Assembly: GCA_047610385.1 (NCBI GenBank)
Contig: JBLGAC010000020.1
Location: 1 to 64,000, forward strand
DNA length: 64,000 nucleotides
Reading direction: 5' to 3'
From: JBOCEF01 sp047610385
Lineage (GTDB): Bacteria; Pseudomonadota; Alphaproteobacteria; Rhodobacterales; Rhodobacteraceae
The notes beneath the pieces were generated by a model. It was not told the DNA's origin. It did not search any database and was given only the letters and a program-made list of their open reading frames with translations. Positions 37,556 through 46,885 of this stretch are shown here, piece after piece (positions within the stretch are counted from its first letter, which is position 1; each line of letters begins with the position of its first letter). Made by a program: the position numbers and the translations under genes.

Positions 37556-39478
37556 ATGGCTCATGATATGGCAGCGGACGAGGGCAAGGTGATCTTTGCA
37601 ACCATCGCCGACAAAATTGCGATGGAGCAGACGCCGCTTGAAGACCGCTGGACCGCGAACACGGTGCACGACCTGCTTGCCGACACCGCAGGTCGCCATG
37701 GTGCGCGGCCCGCGATCAGCTTTCAGATCAAATCAGGGCCGACCGACAAGGCCGAAACCCTGACCTGGCGCGACCTGCTGGGAAGCGTGAACCGCGCCGC
37801 GAACCTGTTCCGCCGTCTTGGCATCCATGATGGCGACACCGTTGCCTATTTGCTGCCCAACACCAATGAAACCGCGATCACTCTGCTGGCGGGCGCCACT
37901 GCGGGCATCGTCGCCCCGGTGAACCCGCTGCTGGACGCCGAACAGATCGGCGCAATCTTGCGCGAAACTGGGGCCACGGTGCTGGTGACGCTGGCGCCGT
38001 TCCCCAAGACCGACGTGGCTGACAAAGCCGCCGCGGCCTGCGCGCTGGCGCCGAATGTGAAGACGATCCTTGAGGTGGATCTGAAGCGCTACCTGTCGCC
38101 GCCGCTCAGCTGGATTGTGCCACTGATCCGTCCCAAACGGCCCGGGGGCCATGGCGCGACGGTGCTCGATCTGAACGCTGAGATGGCGAAGGAGAGCGAG
38201 GCGCTCGATTTCGTCCCGGCGGCCGACACCACCCGGATCTGCGCGCGGTTCCACACCGGCGGCACCACCGGCATGCCCAAGATCGCTGAGCACAACCACC
38301 ACGGCATGATCTACAATGGCTGGCTGGCATCGCATATCCTGTACACCCACGAAGACGTGCTGCTGTGCCCGCTGCCGCTGTTTCATGTGTTTGCGGCCTA
38401 TCCGATCCTGATGACCTGCGTCGCCTCGGGTGCCCACATGGTTATGCCGACGCCTGCGGGGTATCGCGGCGACGGGGTGTTCGACAATTTCTGGAAATTG
38501 ATTGAGCGCTGGGGCGGCACCTTCATGGTCACCGTCCCCACCGCCGCCGCCGCGCTGATGCAGCGCAAGGTCGATGCGGATGTCAGCACGCTGCGCTACG
38601 CGCTGTGCGGATCGGCCCCGCTGCCGCAGGAGCTGTTCAAACGCTTTGAGGCCGCGACCGGGGTCAAGATCCTTGAAGGCTACGGGATGACTGAGGCGAC
38701 CTGCATGGTCAGCTGCAACCCCGGCGATGGTGAGCGCAAGATCGGCTCCGTCGGCATTCCGTTCCCCTATACCGACGTGCGCATCCTGCATTGTGATGAG
38801 GTCGGAAACATCACCCGCGAATGTGTGGTGGATGAAACCGGAGAGATCTGCATCAACAACCCCGGCATCCGTCTGGGCGCGACCTACAAGGAACCTGAGA
38901 AGAACGTGAACCTTTACGCCGATGGCAAGCTGCTGCGCACCGGCGATCTGGGGCGGCTCGACGCCGACGGCTATCTGTGGATCACCGGCCGCGCGAAAGA
39001 CCTGATCATCCGCGGTGGTCACAACATCGACCCCGCAGAGATCGAGGAGGCGCTGATGGCGCATCCCTCGGTCGGGTTTGTCGGCGCGATCGGCCAGCCT
39101 GACGCGCATTCAGGTGAAATCCCCTGCGCGTATGTGGAGCTGATTGACGGCGCCTCGGTCGCGGATGGCGAATTGCGCAAGTTCTGCGAAGAGCATGTGC
39201 ATGAGCGCGCCGCATGGCCCAAGCATGTCGAGGTGCTGGCCGAGCTGCCCAAAACCGCCGTTGGCAAGGTGTTCAAACCAGCCCTGCGCGCCATGGCGAT
39301 CACCCGCGTTTATGGCGCCGCGCTGCAGGCAGCCGGGATCAGCGCGGCGGTGTCGGTGGTTGAGGACAAGAAGCTGGGTCTGGTGGCCGAATTGACCGCG
39401 AGCACCAACACGCTGGACGAAGATGCCTGCCGCGCTGTGCTGGGGTCGTTCCCGCGGCCATTCCGCATCATCGGCTGA
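37556..39478 (+). CDS. AMP-dependent acyl-CoA synthetase
   Basis: A 640-residue member of the ANL superfamily. The P-loop is FHTGGTTGMPKIAEHNH, the A4 region YGMTEATCMVSC, the hinge ITGRAKDLIIRGGHNIDPAEIEEAL and the terminal lysine KTAVGKVFKPALR. It should activate a fatty or aromatic acid as the CoA thioester; the N-terminal 60 residues are unusual for long-chain enzymes and the substrate is not evident. The ATG at 37556 follows GGAGG. It is a single gene with its own terminator. Confidence 0.88.
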   Translation: MAHDMAADEGKVIFATIADKIAMEQTPLEDRWTANTVHDLLADTAGRHGARPAISFQIKSGPTDKAETLTWRDLLGSVNRAANLFRRLGIHDGDTVAYLLPNTNETAITLLAGATAGIVAPVNPLLDAEQIGAILRETGATVLVTLAPFPKTDVADKAAAACALAPNVKTILEVDLKRYLSPPLSWIVPLIRPKRPGGHGATVLDLNAEMAKESEALDFVPAADTTRICARFHTGGTTGMPKIAEHNHHGMIYNGWLASHILYTHEDVLLCPLPLFHVFAAYPILMTCVASGAHMVMPTPAGYRGDGVFDNFWKLIERWGGTFMVTVPTAAAALMQRKVDADVSTLRYALCGSAPLPQELFKRFEAATGVKILEGYGMTEATCMVSCNPGDGERKIGSVGIPFPYTDVRILHCDEVGNITRECVVDETGEICINNPGIRLGATYKEPEKNVNLYADGKLLRTGDLGRLDADGYLWITGRAKDLIIRGGHNIDPAEIEEALMAHPSVGFVGAIGQPDAHSGEIPCAYVELIDGASVADGELRKFCEEHVHERAAWPKHVEVLAELPKTAVGKVFKPALRAMAITRVYGAALQAAGISAAVSVVEDKKLGLVAELTASTNTLDEDACRAVLGSFPRPFRIIG

Positions 39479-39496
39479 TGTCTTGAGGCTGATTTG

Positions 39497-39533
39497 AAAA
39501 GGGGCGGCGCCGGGTGGCGCCGCCCCTTTTTTT
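39497..39533. terminator. Rho-independent terminator after the acyl-CoA synthetase gene
   Basis: AAAAGGGGCGGCGCC (39497-39511), loop GGGT, GGCGCCGCCCCTTTT (39516-39530) and further T to 39533. The 11-bp GC core is perfect; A/T runs on both sides allow use from either direction. Confidence 0.93.
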
Positions 39534-39592
39534 GTGCGCGGGCTGCGGGCGCGTTCGGGGGCTGCGCCCCGCTCTCGCGCCCGCCAGGGGCG

Positions 39593-39620
39593 GGGGGAAG
39601 GGGCTGGCGCCCCTTCCCCC
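39593..39620. repeat. GC-rich dispersed intergenic hairpin (copy 1)
   Basis: GGGGGAAGGGGC-TGGC-GCCCCTTCCCCC, a perfect 12-bp stem, followed by CTGCACCCCC. The same tail and a similar stem occur at 55439-55475, so this is a small dispersed repeat type, common in Rhodobacterales spacers. Confidence 0.8.
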
Positions 39621-39640
39621 CTGCACCCCCCATCCGCCGA

Positions 39641-40531
39641 TCAGTGGCCCATGAAGCGCAGCACTTCTGCCGCCACGGCATCGGGCTGCTGGTGCAGGAT
39701 CCAATGGTCGGCGCCGGGGATGTCGACCACGGTCAGGTCGTCGCACAGCGCGTCCAGACCTTCGCGCGCCTCAGGCAGCAGTGCGCTGTCGCCGGCACCC
39801 CACAGCAAAAGATGGGGCATGGCGATGCGCATGGCGTCTGCTTGCATCTGCGGCAGGTCGGCGGTCGGGATCGGTGCGCCCGGTTTTGCGACCTTCAGCG
39901 GCGTCGCCCGATACCAGTTCACCATCGCGTGCATCGCGCCGGGCTGCGACCAGGCGGCGAGGTATTTTTCGCGCCGCGCGGGGGTCAGCCAGCGCATGTC
40001 CATGGTCGCGCCGAACAGGGTGCCCAGCTTTTCGAACGCATTGACGGCAAGCTTGTCCTCAGAGCCCGGTTGGCGCAGCCAGTCGATGTATTGCGACGCC
40101 TCGGCCTGCGGGCCGCCTTTGGCCAGGGCGGCCTGAAACGGGATCGGGTGCACGCCGTTGGCGATGATCAGGCGGTCGACCAATTCGGGCGCCCGCATGG
40201 CCAGCGCATAGGCAACCGAGGCGCCCCAGTCATGGCCGAACACCGCCGCAGCGCGCCCGCTGGGGCGGAAATGCCGGATGATCGCGGCGGCGTCGGCGGC
40301 CAGTTTGCCACCCGAATATTGCGCCACCCCATCAGGCTTGGCGCTGAGGTTGTAGCCGCGCTGATCGGGCGCCACGCAGAAAAAATGCGGTGATAGGCGG
40401 TCGATCATTTCCTCCCACGCGCCGGAATATTCGGGAAAGCCGTGCAGCATCAGCATCAGCGGCGCGGCTGGATCGCCTGCGGTCAGACAGTGAAATTCCA
40501 GACCGTTGGCGAAAATTGTCTCAGTGTTCAT
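39641..40531 (-). CDS. Alpha/beta hydrolase, epoxide-hydrolase-like
   Basis: A 296-residue alpha/beta hydrolase. The oxyanion segment is LMLHGFPEYSGAWEE, the nucleophile elbow VFGHDWGASVAYALA carries Asp (as in epoxide hydrolases and haloalkane dehalogenases rather than Ser esterases), DQRGYNLSAKP follows the oxyanion hole as usual in epoxide hydrolases, and the catalytic His is in PGADHWILHQQP. The start at 40531 follows GGGGAGGG. The substrate is unknown. It lies downstream of the hydrolase/OsmC and AsmA genes on the same strand with an 80-bp spacer. Confidence 0.87.
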   Translation of the reverse strand: MNTETIFANGLEFHCLTAGDPAAPLMLMLHGFPEYSGAWEEMIDRLSPHFFCVAPDQRGYNLSAKPDGVAQYSGGKLAADAAAIIRHFRPSGRAAAVFGHDWGASVAYALAMRAPELVDRLIIANGVHPIPFQAALAKGGPQAEASQYIDWLRQPGSEDKLAVNAFEKLGTLFGATMDMRWLTPARREKYLAAWSQPGAMHAMVNWYRATPLKVAKPGAPIPTADLPQMQADAMRIAMPHLLLWGAGDSALLPEAREGLDALCDDLTVVDIPGADHWILHQQPDAVAAEVLRFMGH

Positions 40532-40611
40532 GGGTCCCCTCCCCTGGGGTGGTTTTTTCAGATTGCGCTGAGCGGGCAATGACGCTGGCCCCGGCGTCAA
40601 GGGCCGGGCAG

Positions 40612-41841
40612 TTATGCGTCGGCGGCGCGGGTCACGATTTGTGATGCGCTTTCCAGCGTGCGATGGACCGGGCAGCGGTCGGCGATCTGCATGAGGCGGG
40701 CGCGCTCATCATCCGACAGATCGCCAGTCAAGCGGATGATCCGGTCGAACCGGTCGATGCGCGCGTCTGCGCCGCAGCCTGCGCAATCCTCAGCATGGGT
40801 TTTGGCATGGGTCACGTCGACTGTGACATCGTGCAGCGCGATGCCTTTGCGGCGCGCATACATGCGGATGGTCATCGCCGTACAGGCGCCCAAGCCCGCG
40901 GCCACCAGCCCATACGGCGACGGGCCTGCATCGGCACCACCGACCGAGGTCGGCTCGTCCGCCACCAGCGCGTGGTGCCCCACAAGGATGTCTTGGCGAA
41001 AGCCCGCGGGGTCAGCCTCAGTCACCCGCACCACGCCTTCGGGGGCGGATTTGGGCGTCTCAGGCGCGGCCATGATCAGATAGCGTGAGGCCCATGCCGC
41101 GATCAGATCAGCGGCATAAGCGGCATCTTCGGCGCGGGTCAGCAGGTGGTCAGCGTCGTCCAGCGAGACAAAGCTTTTGGGGTGTTTGGCGGCGGTGAAC
41201 AGGCGCGAGGCATGCTCAATCCCGACGATTTCATCGCGCGGGGCGTGCAGGATCAACAGCGCGCGGCCCAGATGGGCGGCGGCCTCAGTCACCCGCGCGC
41301 CGCGCGCTTCGTCGACAAAATCGCGGGTCACGCGCAGGGGCGCGCCGGGGCCGATGGTAACGGTGGCCTCACCTGTTGTCTGAATGACATCCAGCGCGTC
41401 GCCAAGAAGGCGCAGCACATGGGCCGGGTCCGCCGGGGCACCGATCACCGCCACCGCCTGCACCGACGCGATGCCCTGCGCCGCGATCAGCGCTGCCGCC
41501 CCGCCCAGCGAATGGCCGACCAGCAGGCCCGGCGCCAAGCCTTGATCGGCCATCCATGCGGCCGCGTCGATGATGTCGCGCGCTTGGGCTGCCGGGCCGC
41601 CGACGCCGCCGGGATCGCCCGAGCCGCCGATCCCGCCCATGTCAAAGCGCAGCGTCGCGATCCCGCGCGCGGCCAGCGCTTTTGATATCCGCCGCGCGGC
41701 ATGACTGTCCTTGGAGCACGCGAAGCAATGGGCGAACAGCGCGGCGGCCCGCACCTGTCCCGTGGGGCGTTCAAGACGGGCAGACAGCGCGCCGCCGCCG
41801 CTGCGGGGCAGGGCGGCATCAGCGGTGGGGGATGGGGGCAT
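40612..41841 (-). CDS. Bifunctional alpha/beta hydrolase-OsmC family protein
   Basis: A 409-residue fusion. Residues 1-250 form an alpha/beta hydrolase: ALFAHCFACSKDSHAARRIS, LRFDMGGIGGSGD, the elbow LLVGHSLGGAAAL (Ser nucleophile) and DDADHLLTR (His). Residues 275-409 form an OsmC/Ohr-like domain with two reactive cysteines, GLGACTAMTIRMYARRKGI and IADRCPVHRTLES, the pair that reduces organic hydroperoxides. The combination is a known architecture; it may couple release of a thioester or ester with peroxide detoxification (inference). GGAAGGA before 41841 supports this start over the one 21 bases upstream. Confidence 0.9.
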   Translation of the reverse strand: MPPSPTADAALPRSGGGALSARLERPTGQVRAAALFAHCFACSKDSHAARRISKALAARGIATLRFDMGGIGGSGDPGGVGGPAAQARDIIDAAAWMADQGLAPGLLVGHSLGGAAALIAAQGIASVQAVAVIGAPADPAHVLRLLGDALDVIQTTGEATVTIGPGAPLRVTRDFVDEARGARVTEAAAHLGRALLILHAPRDEIVGIEHASRLFTAAKHPKSFVSLDDADHLLTRAEDAAYAADLIAAWASRYLIMAAPETPKSAPEGVVRVTEADPAGFRQDILVGHHALVADEPTSVGGADAGPSPYGLVAAGLGACTAMTIRMYARRKGIALHDVTVDVTHAKTHAEDCAGCGADARIDRFDRIIRLTGDLSDDERARLMQIADRCPVHRTLESASQIVTRAADA

Positions 41842-41858
41842 GAACGGTCCTTCCGGGG

Positions 41859-44114
41859 TCATTGAAATTGGCGAAAAAGGCCCTTGAGCGTGTTGAGCGG
41901 GGTTTCGGGCGGCGCGGTCTTCTCATCTGCCTTGGGGGCACCGAAGATGGCGCCCAGACCTTGTTCAAGGATCGTGGCCCCGCCTTTGGCCGCACCGCCA
42001 ACTGTGCCCCCAACCGCGCCCAGCAGGCCTGGAATTGCGCGCGCCAGATCCGGCGCGATGGTGGGCGCGCGCCACGGGCCGCGCACGGTGACCGGAAAGC
42101 TCAGCCCCCCCGCGTCGATCAGCCCGGGGATGGCGGTGACGGCGCGAGGGGTAACGCGATAGTCGATGCGGCGCGCGCCGATGTTCACAGATCCCGCGCC
42201 GGTCAGCGTGATCTGCGGCCCGGTCATGCGCAGGTCGTCATTGTGCAACACACCCTTGTCAATGGTCCAACTGGCGCGCACGCGGGTGAATTCGGTCTGC
42301 GCGGTGGCGCCGGTTTCGCCGGTCAGGGTGTTGCGCACCAGCGCCGGGATGTTCACGCCGTTGATCGCGCCGTCGCGCAGATCGGCGGCACCCTTGCCCG
42401 CAAGGCTGCGCATCAGCGCGTCCATATGCGGGCCTTGGGCGGTAAATTGCGCGGTCAGATCGCCGGTGCCGTCCAGCAGCCCCTTGCCCGCCAGCGCCCG
42501 CAGCGCCGGTCGCAACAAGACGCCCGCGGCGACGAGTTCGCCGGTCACGCGCAGCCCGTCTTTGTCGGGGGTGGCGCGGGCGGTTCCCGACATCGCGCCG
42601 CCGAACAGCGCGGCTTTGGTCACGGTCAGCGTTGCGGTGGCGTCCTTTACGGTCGCGGCACCTTCGATCCGTTCGATCATCCCGCGCGGCAGGGTCACTG
42701 GCCCGGCGGCAAAATCCAGCGTGATGTCCATGGCGCTGCGCGGCACAGGCCCGATCGGATCGGTCGACCAGCTATCGCGCGGCGCGGGCGCGCCGCCCGC
42801 CAGCCACGGCCGCAGATCAATCGCGCCGAGGGTCAGCGCCCCGCGCATGGCGGGCCGTGCCCCGGTCAGATCCACATCGCCAGTCAGCGCGGCTTCGACA
42901 TCGTCGATGCGGATGTATCCGCCCTGCAGGTGCCCGCCCTTTGGCGTGATGCGCAGGGCACCGATCAGCGACGCGGTTTGCAATTGCGTGTCGGGCAGGG
43001 TGATGGCCACGCCCGCCAGCGCGGCGATGCGGCGGGGGGGGGCGGATGCCTCCATGCGGCCATCAAACAGCGCATCGCCGCCAAGCGTGCCGGTGAAACG
43101 GGCCGCGGCATCGCCTTCGCGCAACGTTGCGTCCAGATCAACCGGCCCGCCTGCCTGCCAGCCCTGAGCGCCTGACATCCTGACCTCTGCCGCCAGATCC
43201 CAACCGTCGGCGGCTGCGTGGCCAGTCAGCAGGCCAGTCAGCACGGCAGTCAGCGCCTCAGGCCCCAGATCAATGTCGCCCGACAGCGACAGCGCATCAA
43301 TGGCTGCAAGCTGGGGCGGCAGCCCGGCGGCGACATCGCCAAGCCCCAGATCGCGCAGCAAGGCGCCCGGCGCGCCGCTTTGGGCCGCCAGCGTCCCGCG
43401 CAGCGTCAGCGCGTCGCCCACTGCCGCCATCCCATCCCAGGACATGGTTGCGCCCGCGGCTGTCAATGTCAGCGCCGCCTTGGTGGCCGCGCCCGACAGC
43501 GCCGCCGACAACGCGCCCAGATCAAGCGTCAGCGCCGCTGGCTTGCCGTTCAGCACCGCTGAGGCGCGCAGGCGCATGGGCGCGTTCATGTCCGGCAGCT
43601 CCAGCGTCCCGTCAAAGGCCGACAGCGCGATGTCCCGCCCAGTGCGGGCGTCGCGCAGCCGAAGGATGCCATCCGAGATCTCTGCCCGATCAATGCCGAT
43701 GCGCCGCGCAGCGCCGGGCGCGGCATTTCCGGCCATGTCCCAGTTGCGTTGCCCATCGGCGTTGATTTCCAGCGACACGTTGGGCCGGATCAGCCGCAGC
43801 CCGGTCACCTGCACGTCGCCCGACAGCAGCGGCCAGATCGCGACTGATATCTGCGCAGCCTCAGCGGTCACCATCGCTGGGCCGTCGGCCCAAGGGGCGT
43901 TGGACAGGGACACCCCCGCAACCTCAGCCCCCAGATCGGGCCAGAGGCTGGGCCGCGCGGCACCAGCAACGCTCAGCTCTCGTCCGGTGGCGGCGCGCAC
44001 TTGGTCGGCGGCGATGCGCAGGATCTGGTCGGTGGGCAGCCATATCCAGAACGCTGCGGCGGCCAGTGCGATCAGCGCCAATGCCGCGAGCGTGATTTTA
44101 CCGATGATGCGCAT
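41859..44114 (-). CDS. AsmA family protein
   Basis: A 751-residue protein with an N-terminal membrane anchor (ITLAALALIALAAAAFWIWL) and a long periplasmic beta-rich repeat body. The AsmA start is visible: ILRIAADQVRAATGRELSVAG then WPDLGAEVAGVSLSNAPW. The C-terminal AsmA_2 region (TEFTRVRASWTIDKGVLHNDDLRMTGPQI) ends with amphipathic helix sequence. AsmA-like proteins are thought to bridge inner and outer membranes and move phospholipids. It precedes the hydrolase/OsmC gene by 17 bp. Confidence 0.9.
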   Translation of the reverse strand: MRIIGKITLAALALIALAAAAFWIWLPTDQILRIAADQVRAATGRELSVAGAARPSLWPDLGAEVAGVSLSNAPWADGPAMVTAEAAQISVAIWPLLSGDVQVTGLRLIRPNVSLEINADGQRNWDMAGNAAPGAARRIGIDRAEISDGILRLRDARTGRDIALSAFDGTLELPDMNAPMRLRASAVLNGKPAALTLDLGALSAALSGAATKAALTLTAAGATMSWDGMAAVGDALTLRGTLAAQSGAPGALLRDLGLGDVAAGLPPQLAAIDALSLSGDIDLGPEALTAVLTGLLTGHAAADGWDLAAEVRMSGAQGWQAGGPVDLDATLREGDAAARFTGTLGGDALFDGRMEASAPPRRIAALAGVAITLPDTQLQTASLIGALRITPKGGHLQGGYIRIDDVEAALTGDVDLTGARPAMRGALTLGAIDLRPWLAGGAPAPRDSWSTDPIGPVPRSAMDITLDFAAGPVTLPRGMIERIEGAATVKDATATLTVTKAALFGGAMSGTARATPDKDGLRVTGELVAAGVLLRPALRALAGKGLLDGTGDLTAQFTAQGPHMDALMRSLAGKGAADLRDGAINGVNIPALVRNTLTGETGATAQTEFTRVRASWTIDKGVLHNDDLRMTGPQITLTGAGSVNIGARRIDYRVTPRAVTAIPGLIDAGGLSFPVTVRGPWRAPTIAPDLARAIPGLLGAVGGTVGGAAKGGATILEQGLGAIFGAPKADEKTAPPETPLNTLKGLFRQFQ

Positions 44115-44177
44115 TGGACCGTACCTCGCGGGTGGGGTGGGCTGCGTCGGGGGATATGATCAGCGCGCCGGCCCCAG

Positions 44178-44210
44178 TGATCAAGGGCTGATCAAGGGCT
44201 GATCAAGCGC
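44178..44210. repeat. Three tandem 11-bp units overlapping a gene end
   Basis: TGATCAAGGGC (44178-44188), TGATCAAGGGC (44189-44199) and TGATCAAGCGC (44200-44210). The third unit contains the stop codon of the permease gene (44203-44205 on the minus strand), so repeat growth has placed extra in-register copies just past the stop. Confidence 0.9.
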
Positions 44211-45945
44211 CGGGTTTCTCACCGGGTCGGGATTCGCGCAGTTGGCGGATCAGCAGCAGCACCGGTGCCAGCCCGACAGCGATGATCGCGAGGGCGGGCG
44301 GCCCGGCGGCGGAAAGATCCTCAAGCGATGCGGACGAATAGACCCGCGTCGCCAGCGTGTCGAAATTGAACGGGCGCAGGATCAGCGTGGCGGGCAATTC
44401 CTTGGCACCATCCACAAAGATCAACAGCGCCGCGGTCAGCACTGACCCGCGGATGATCGGCAGATGCACCCGGCGAAGCGCGCCGCGCTTGGTCTCTCCC
44501 AGCGCGCGGGCGGCCATCTCCATCGACGGGGTCACGCGCCCCAGCGCCCCGTCCACCGCGCCATGGGCGATGGCGGCAAAGCGGACCACATAGGCGAAAA
44601 TTACAGTCGCGGCGGTGCCGGTCAGGATCAGGCCGGGGTCCCATCCGGTGGTATCAAAAATCGCATCGGCGACGAAATTGTCAAAGGCAGAGGCGGGCAG
44701 CAGCACCCCCACCGCCAGCACCGCGCCCGGCGCCGCATAGCCGACCGCGGCCGCCTTGGCGACCCAGCGCGGGCCAGACGACGTCGATGCCCGCGCGCCA
44801 TAAACCAGCAACACGCCCACCGCCGCAGATATGCAAGCTGCGGTTGCCGACAGCCAGAATGTGTTGCCCGCGGCGCGCCAGAATCGCGGCTCCGCCCATT
44901 GGTCCATCTGGACGAAGGCGTGGCTGGCCATCACGCCCACCGGCAGCACGAACCCCAACGCGACCGGCGCCGCGCAGCCCGCAAAGGCCAGCCAGCGGGC
45001 GACGGGGCCCAAGGGCGCGCCTTCGATCGGGCGATATCGGCGGGACATGTTGTGATAGCGGCGGCCGCGGCGCGACGATGCCTCTAGCCCCATCAGCGCG
45101 AACACGAAGATCAGCATCACGCAGGCGATCTGCGCCGCGCCGCCCGCGTTTCGTGATTCGAGCCAGATTGAGAACACGCCCGTTGTCAGCGTCTGCACCG
45201 CGAAATGATCAACCGCGCCGAAATCATTCAGCGTTTCCATCATTGCGATGGCGGCGCCTGCCATCACCGCCGGGCGCGCCAGCGGCAGCGCCACCCGAAA
45301 GAACGTGGCCCACGGCCCGCAGCCCAGCGATCGCGCGACTTCGAGCGCACAGACCGATTGTTCGCGGAACGCCGCGCGGGTCAGCAGATAGACATAAGGA
45401 TACAGCGACAGCGTCAGCACAAAGCCCGCCGACCAGATCGACCGGATTTCGGGGAACCAGTAGTCGCGCGCGCTGGTCCAGCCAAAGGCGCCGCGCAGCG
45501 CGGTCTGCACCGGTCCGGCAAATTCCAGCAAGTCCACCAGCGCATAGGCGCCGATATAGGCAGGCATGGCGAGGGGCGCGAGCAGCAGCACCTCCAGCAA
45601 CCTGCGTCCGGGAAAGCGGGTCATCACCACCAGCCACGCCGCCCCGGCCCCAATCGCCGCAGCCCCAATGCCGACCATCGCCATCAGCGCGATGGAATTC
45701 ATGGCATAGCGCGGCAGCACCGTTGCCAGCAGATGTGGCCAGATGTTTTCCGTGGGGAACAGCGCGATCCACGCGACGGCCAGCAGCGGCGACAGAATCG
45801 CGCCCGCCAGCGCCAGCGACAGCACGGTCCAGCCGTCAAACCGCAGCCGACCGCGCACCGCGCCAAAGCGCGCGGCGCGCCCACGCTTGATGGCGAGGGC
45901 GGGATCCGGGTCCGGTCCGGAATTCCGATCAAAAACGTCGGTCAT
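44203..45945 (-). CDS. Fe3+-type ABC transporter permease (FbpB/ThiP-like), orphan
   Basis: A 580-residue double permease with about 12 membrane segments and two binding-protein-dependent (EAA) loops: EVARSLGCGPWATFFRVALPLARPAV in the first half and EMAARALGETKRGALRRVHLPIIRGS in the second. This fused two-half form is typical of iron(III) and some thiamine or putrescine importers. The end AKELPATLILRPFNFDTLATRVY is characteristic of the iron branch. No binding protein or ATPase gene is adjacent, so partners must lie elsewhere. The start lacks a clear Shine-Dalgarno but begins just after a short spacer. Confidence 0.88.
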   Translation of the reverse strand: MTDVFDRNSGPDPDPALAIKRGRAARFGAVRGRLRFDGWTVLSLALAGAILSPLLAVAWIALFPTENIWPHLLATVLPRYAMNSIALMAMVGIGAAAIGAGAAWLVVMTRFPGRRLLEVLLLAPLAMPAYIGAYALVDLLEFAGPVQTALRGAFGWTSARDYWFPEIRSIWSAGFVLTLSLYPYVYLLTRAAFREQSVCALEVARSLGCGPWATFFRVALPLARPAVMAGAAIAMMETLNDFGAVDHFAVQTLTTGVFSIWLESRNAGGAAQIACVMLIFVFALMGLEASSRRGRRYHNMSRRYRPIEGAPLGPVARWLAFAGCAAPVALGFVLPVGVMASHAFVQMDQWAEPRFWRAAGNTFWLSATAACISAAVGVLLVYGARASTSSGPRWVAKAAAVGYAAPGAVLAVGVLLPASAFDNFVADAIFDTTGWDPGLILTGTAATVIFAYVVRFAAIAHGAVDGALGRVTPSMEMAARALGETKRGALRRVHLPIIRGSVLTAALLIFVDGAKELPATLILRPFNFDTLATRVYSSASLEDLSAAGPPALAIIAVGLAPVLLLIRQLRESRPGEKPGA

Positions 45946-45999
45946 AGGAAAAGGGAATTAACTTGGGCGCGCCGCGCTGTCCAGCGTGGGCTTGGGGGC

Positions 46000-46692
46000 T
46001 CAGAACTCCAGCCAGGTGCCCAGCTTCACGCTGGCCGATGTGTCATTGACCACCCCCGCCGCGACCGACAGCTGCATCTGCACCCCGTCGCTTAGCCTCA
46101 GCACCGCTGAGGGGGCAAGCCGGGCGGCGACGGCGCCATCTTCGTCCCGGTCGGTCTGCAGCTGCATGATCAGCATCAGCCCGCCATCGGTTTTGATGCC
46201 CGCGGTGAAATCGGCCTTCAGCAGCGCATCCCCCGCGGTGGTCAGGAATTCCGCGCTTGCGTCCAGCGACAGCCAGCCATTGCCCCAGGCGCTGGCAAAG
46301 CCGCGCCCCCAGGACACGCCCGGACGCAGGCGCGGGCGGGCCGGGTCATCGGGCGATGAAAGGTAACCCAGCCCCATCTCCGCTGAGATCACGTCGCCAT
46401 CCGCGCTGGTCCACAGGTGGTGGCGTGCAAAGGCGATGCCGGTCCAATTATGCTGCTGCGTGCCGGTTTGCTGGGCGTCAAAGCCCACTGTCCAGGACGG
46501 GGCCGCGCCGAATTCTGCGTAAAGCCCGCCGAACGTCGTGGGCGATTGCGCGTCTGCCGCCTGCGGTCCGGCAATCTGGGGCGTGACGGACGCGAACCCG
46601 GTCCCCTGCGCGCGCGGCCATGGACCGGCTGCGGCACCATTGGCCAGAAGGGTCAGCATCAGCGGGGCGATCAGGGCGAGGGCATGGCGCAT
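46000..46692 (-). CDS. Conserved hypothetical exported protein, beta-barrel-like
   Basis: A 230-residue protein with a signal peptide (ALIAPLMLTLLANGAAA, cleavage about 22) and a mature part of alternating aromatic/polar strands: GTGFASVTPQIAGP, FGGLYAEFGAAPSWTVGFDA, ISAEMGLGYLSS, ending VKLGTWLEF with a C-terminal Phe. This pattern and end suggest an outer-membrane barrel. AAGGAG precedes the ATG. Function unknown. It precedes the orphan permease on the same strand (54-bp spacer) and diverges from glyQ. Confidence 0.75.
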   Translation of the reverse strand: MRHALALIAPLMLTLLANGAAAGPWPRAQGTGFASVTPQIAGPQAADAQSPTTFGGLYAEFGAAPSWTVGFDAQQTGTQQHNWTGIAFARHHLWTSADGDVISAEMGLGYLSSPDDPARPRLRPGVSWGRGFASAWGNGWLSLDASAEFLTTAGDALLKADFTAGIKTDGGLMLIMQLQTDRDEDGAVAARLAPSAVLRLSDGVQMQLSVAAGVVNDTSASVKLGTWLEF

Positions 46693-46885
46693 GGCGGGGG
46701 CTCCTTGGCAGCGGAGCTTCAGGGTGCGTCGCCGTGGTTAAATTTGCCTGAAGACGCGGCGCGACCCATATCGTGGCAGGCACGGATCGCGGCACCACCG
46801 CCGATTGACGCCCCGCGCCCCCGCTCATATGGTCCGCGCGCGCCGCACCACGCGCGGCGAAACATTCAATAAAAGGAGAGCCGCC

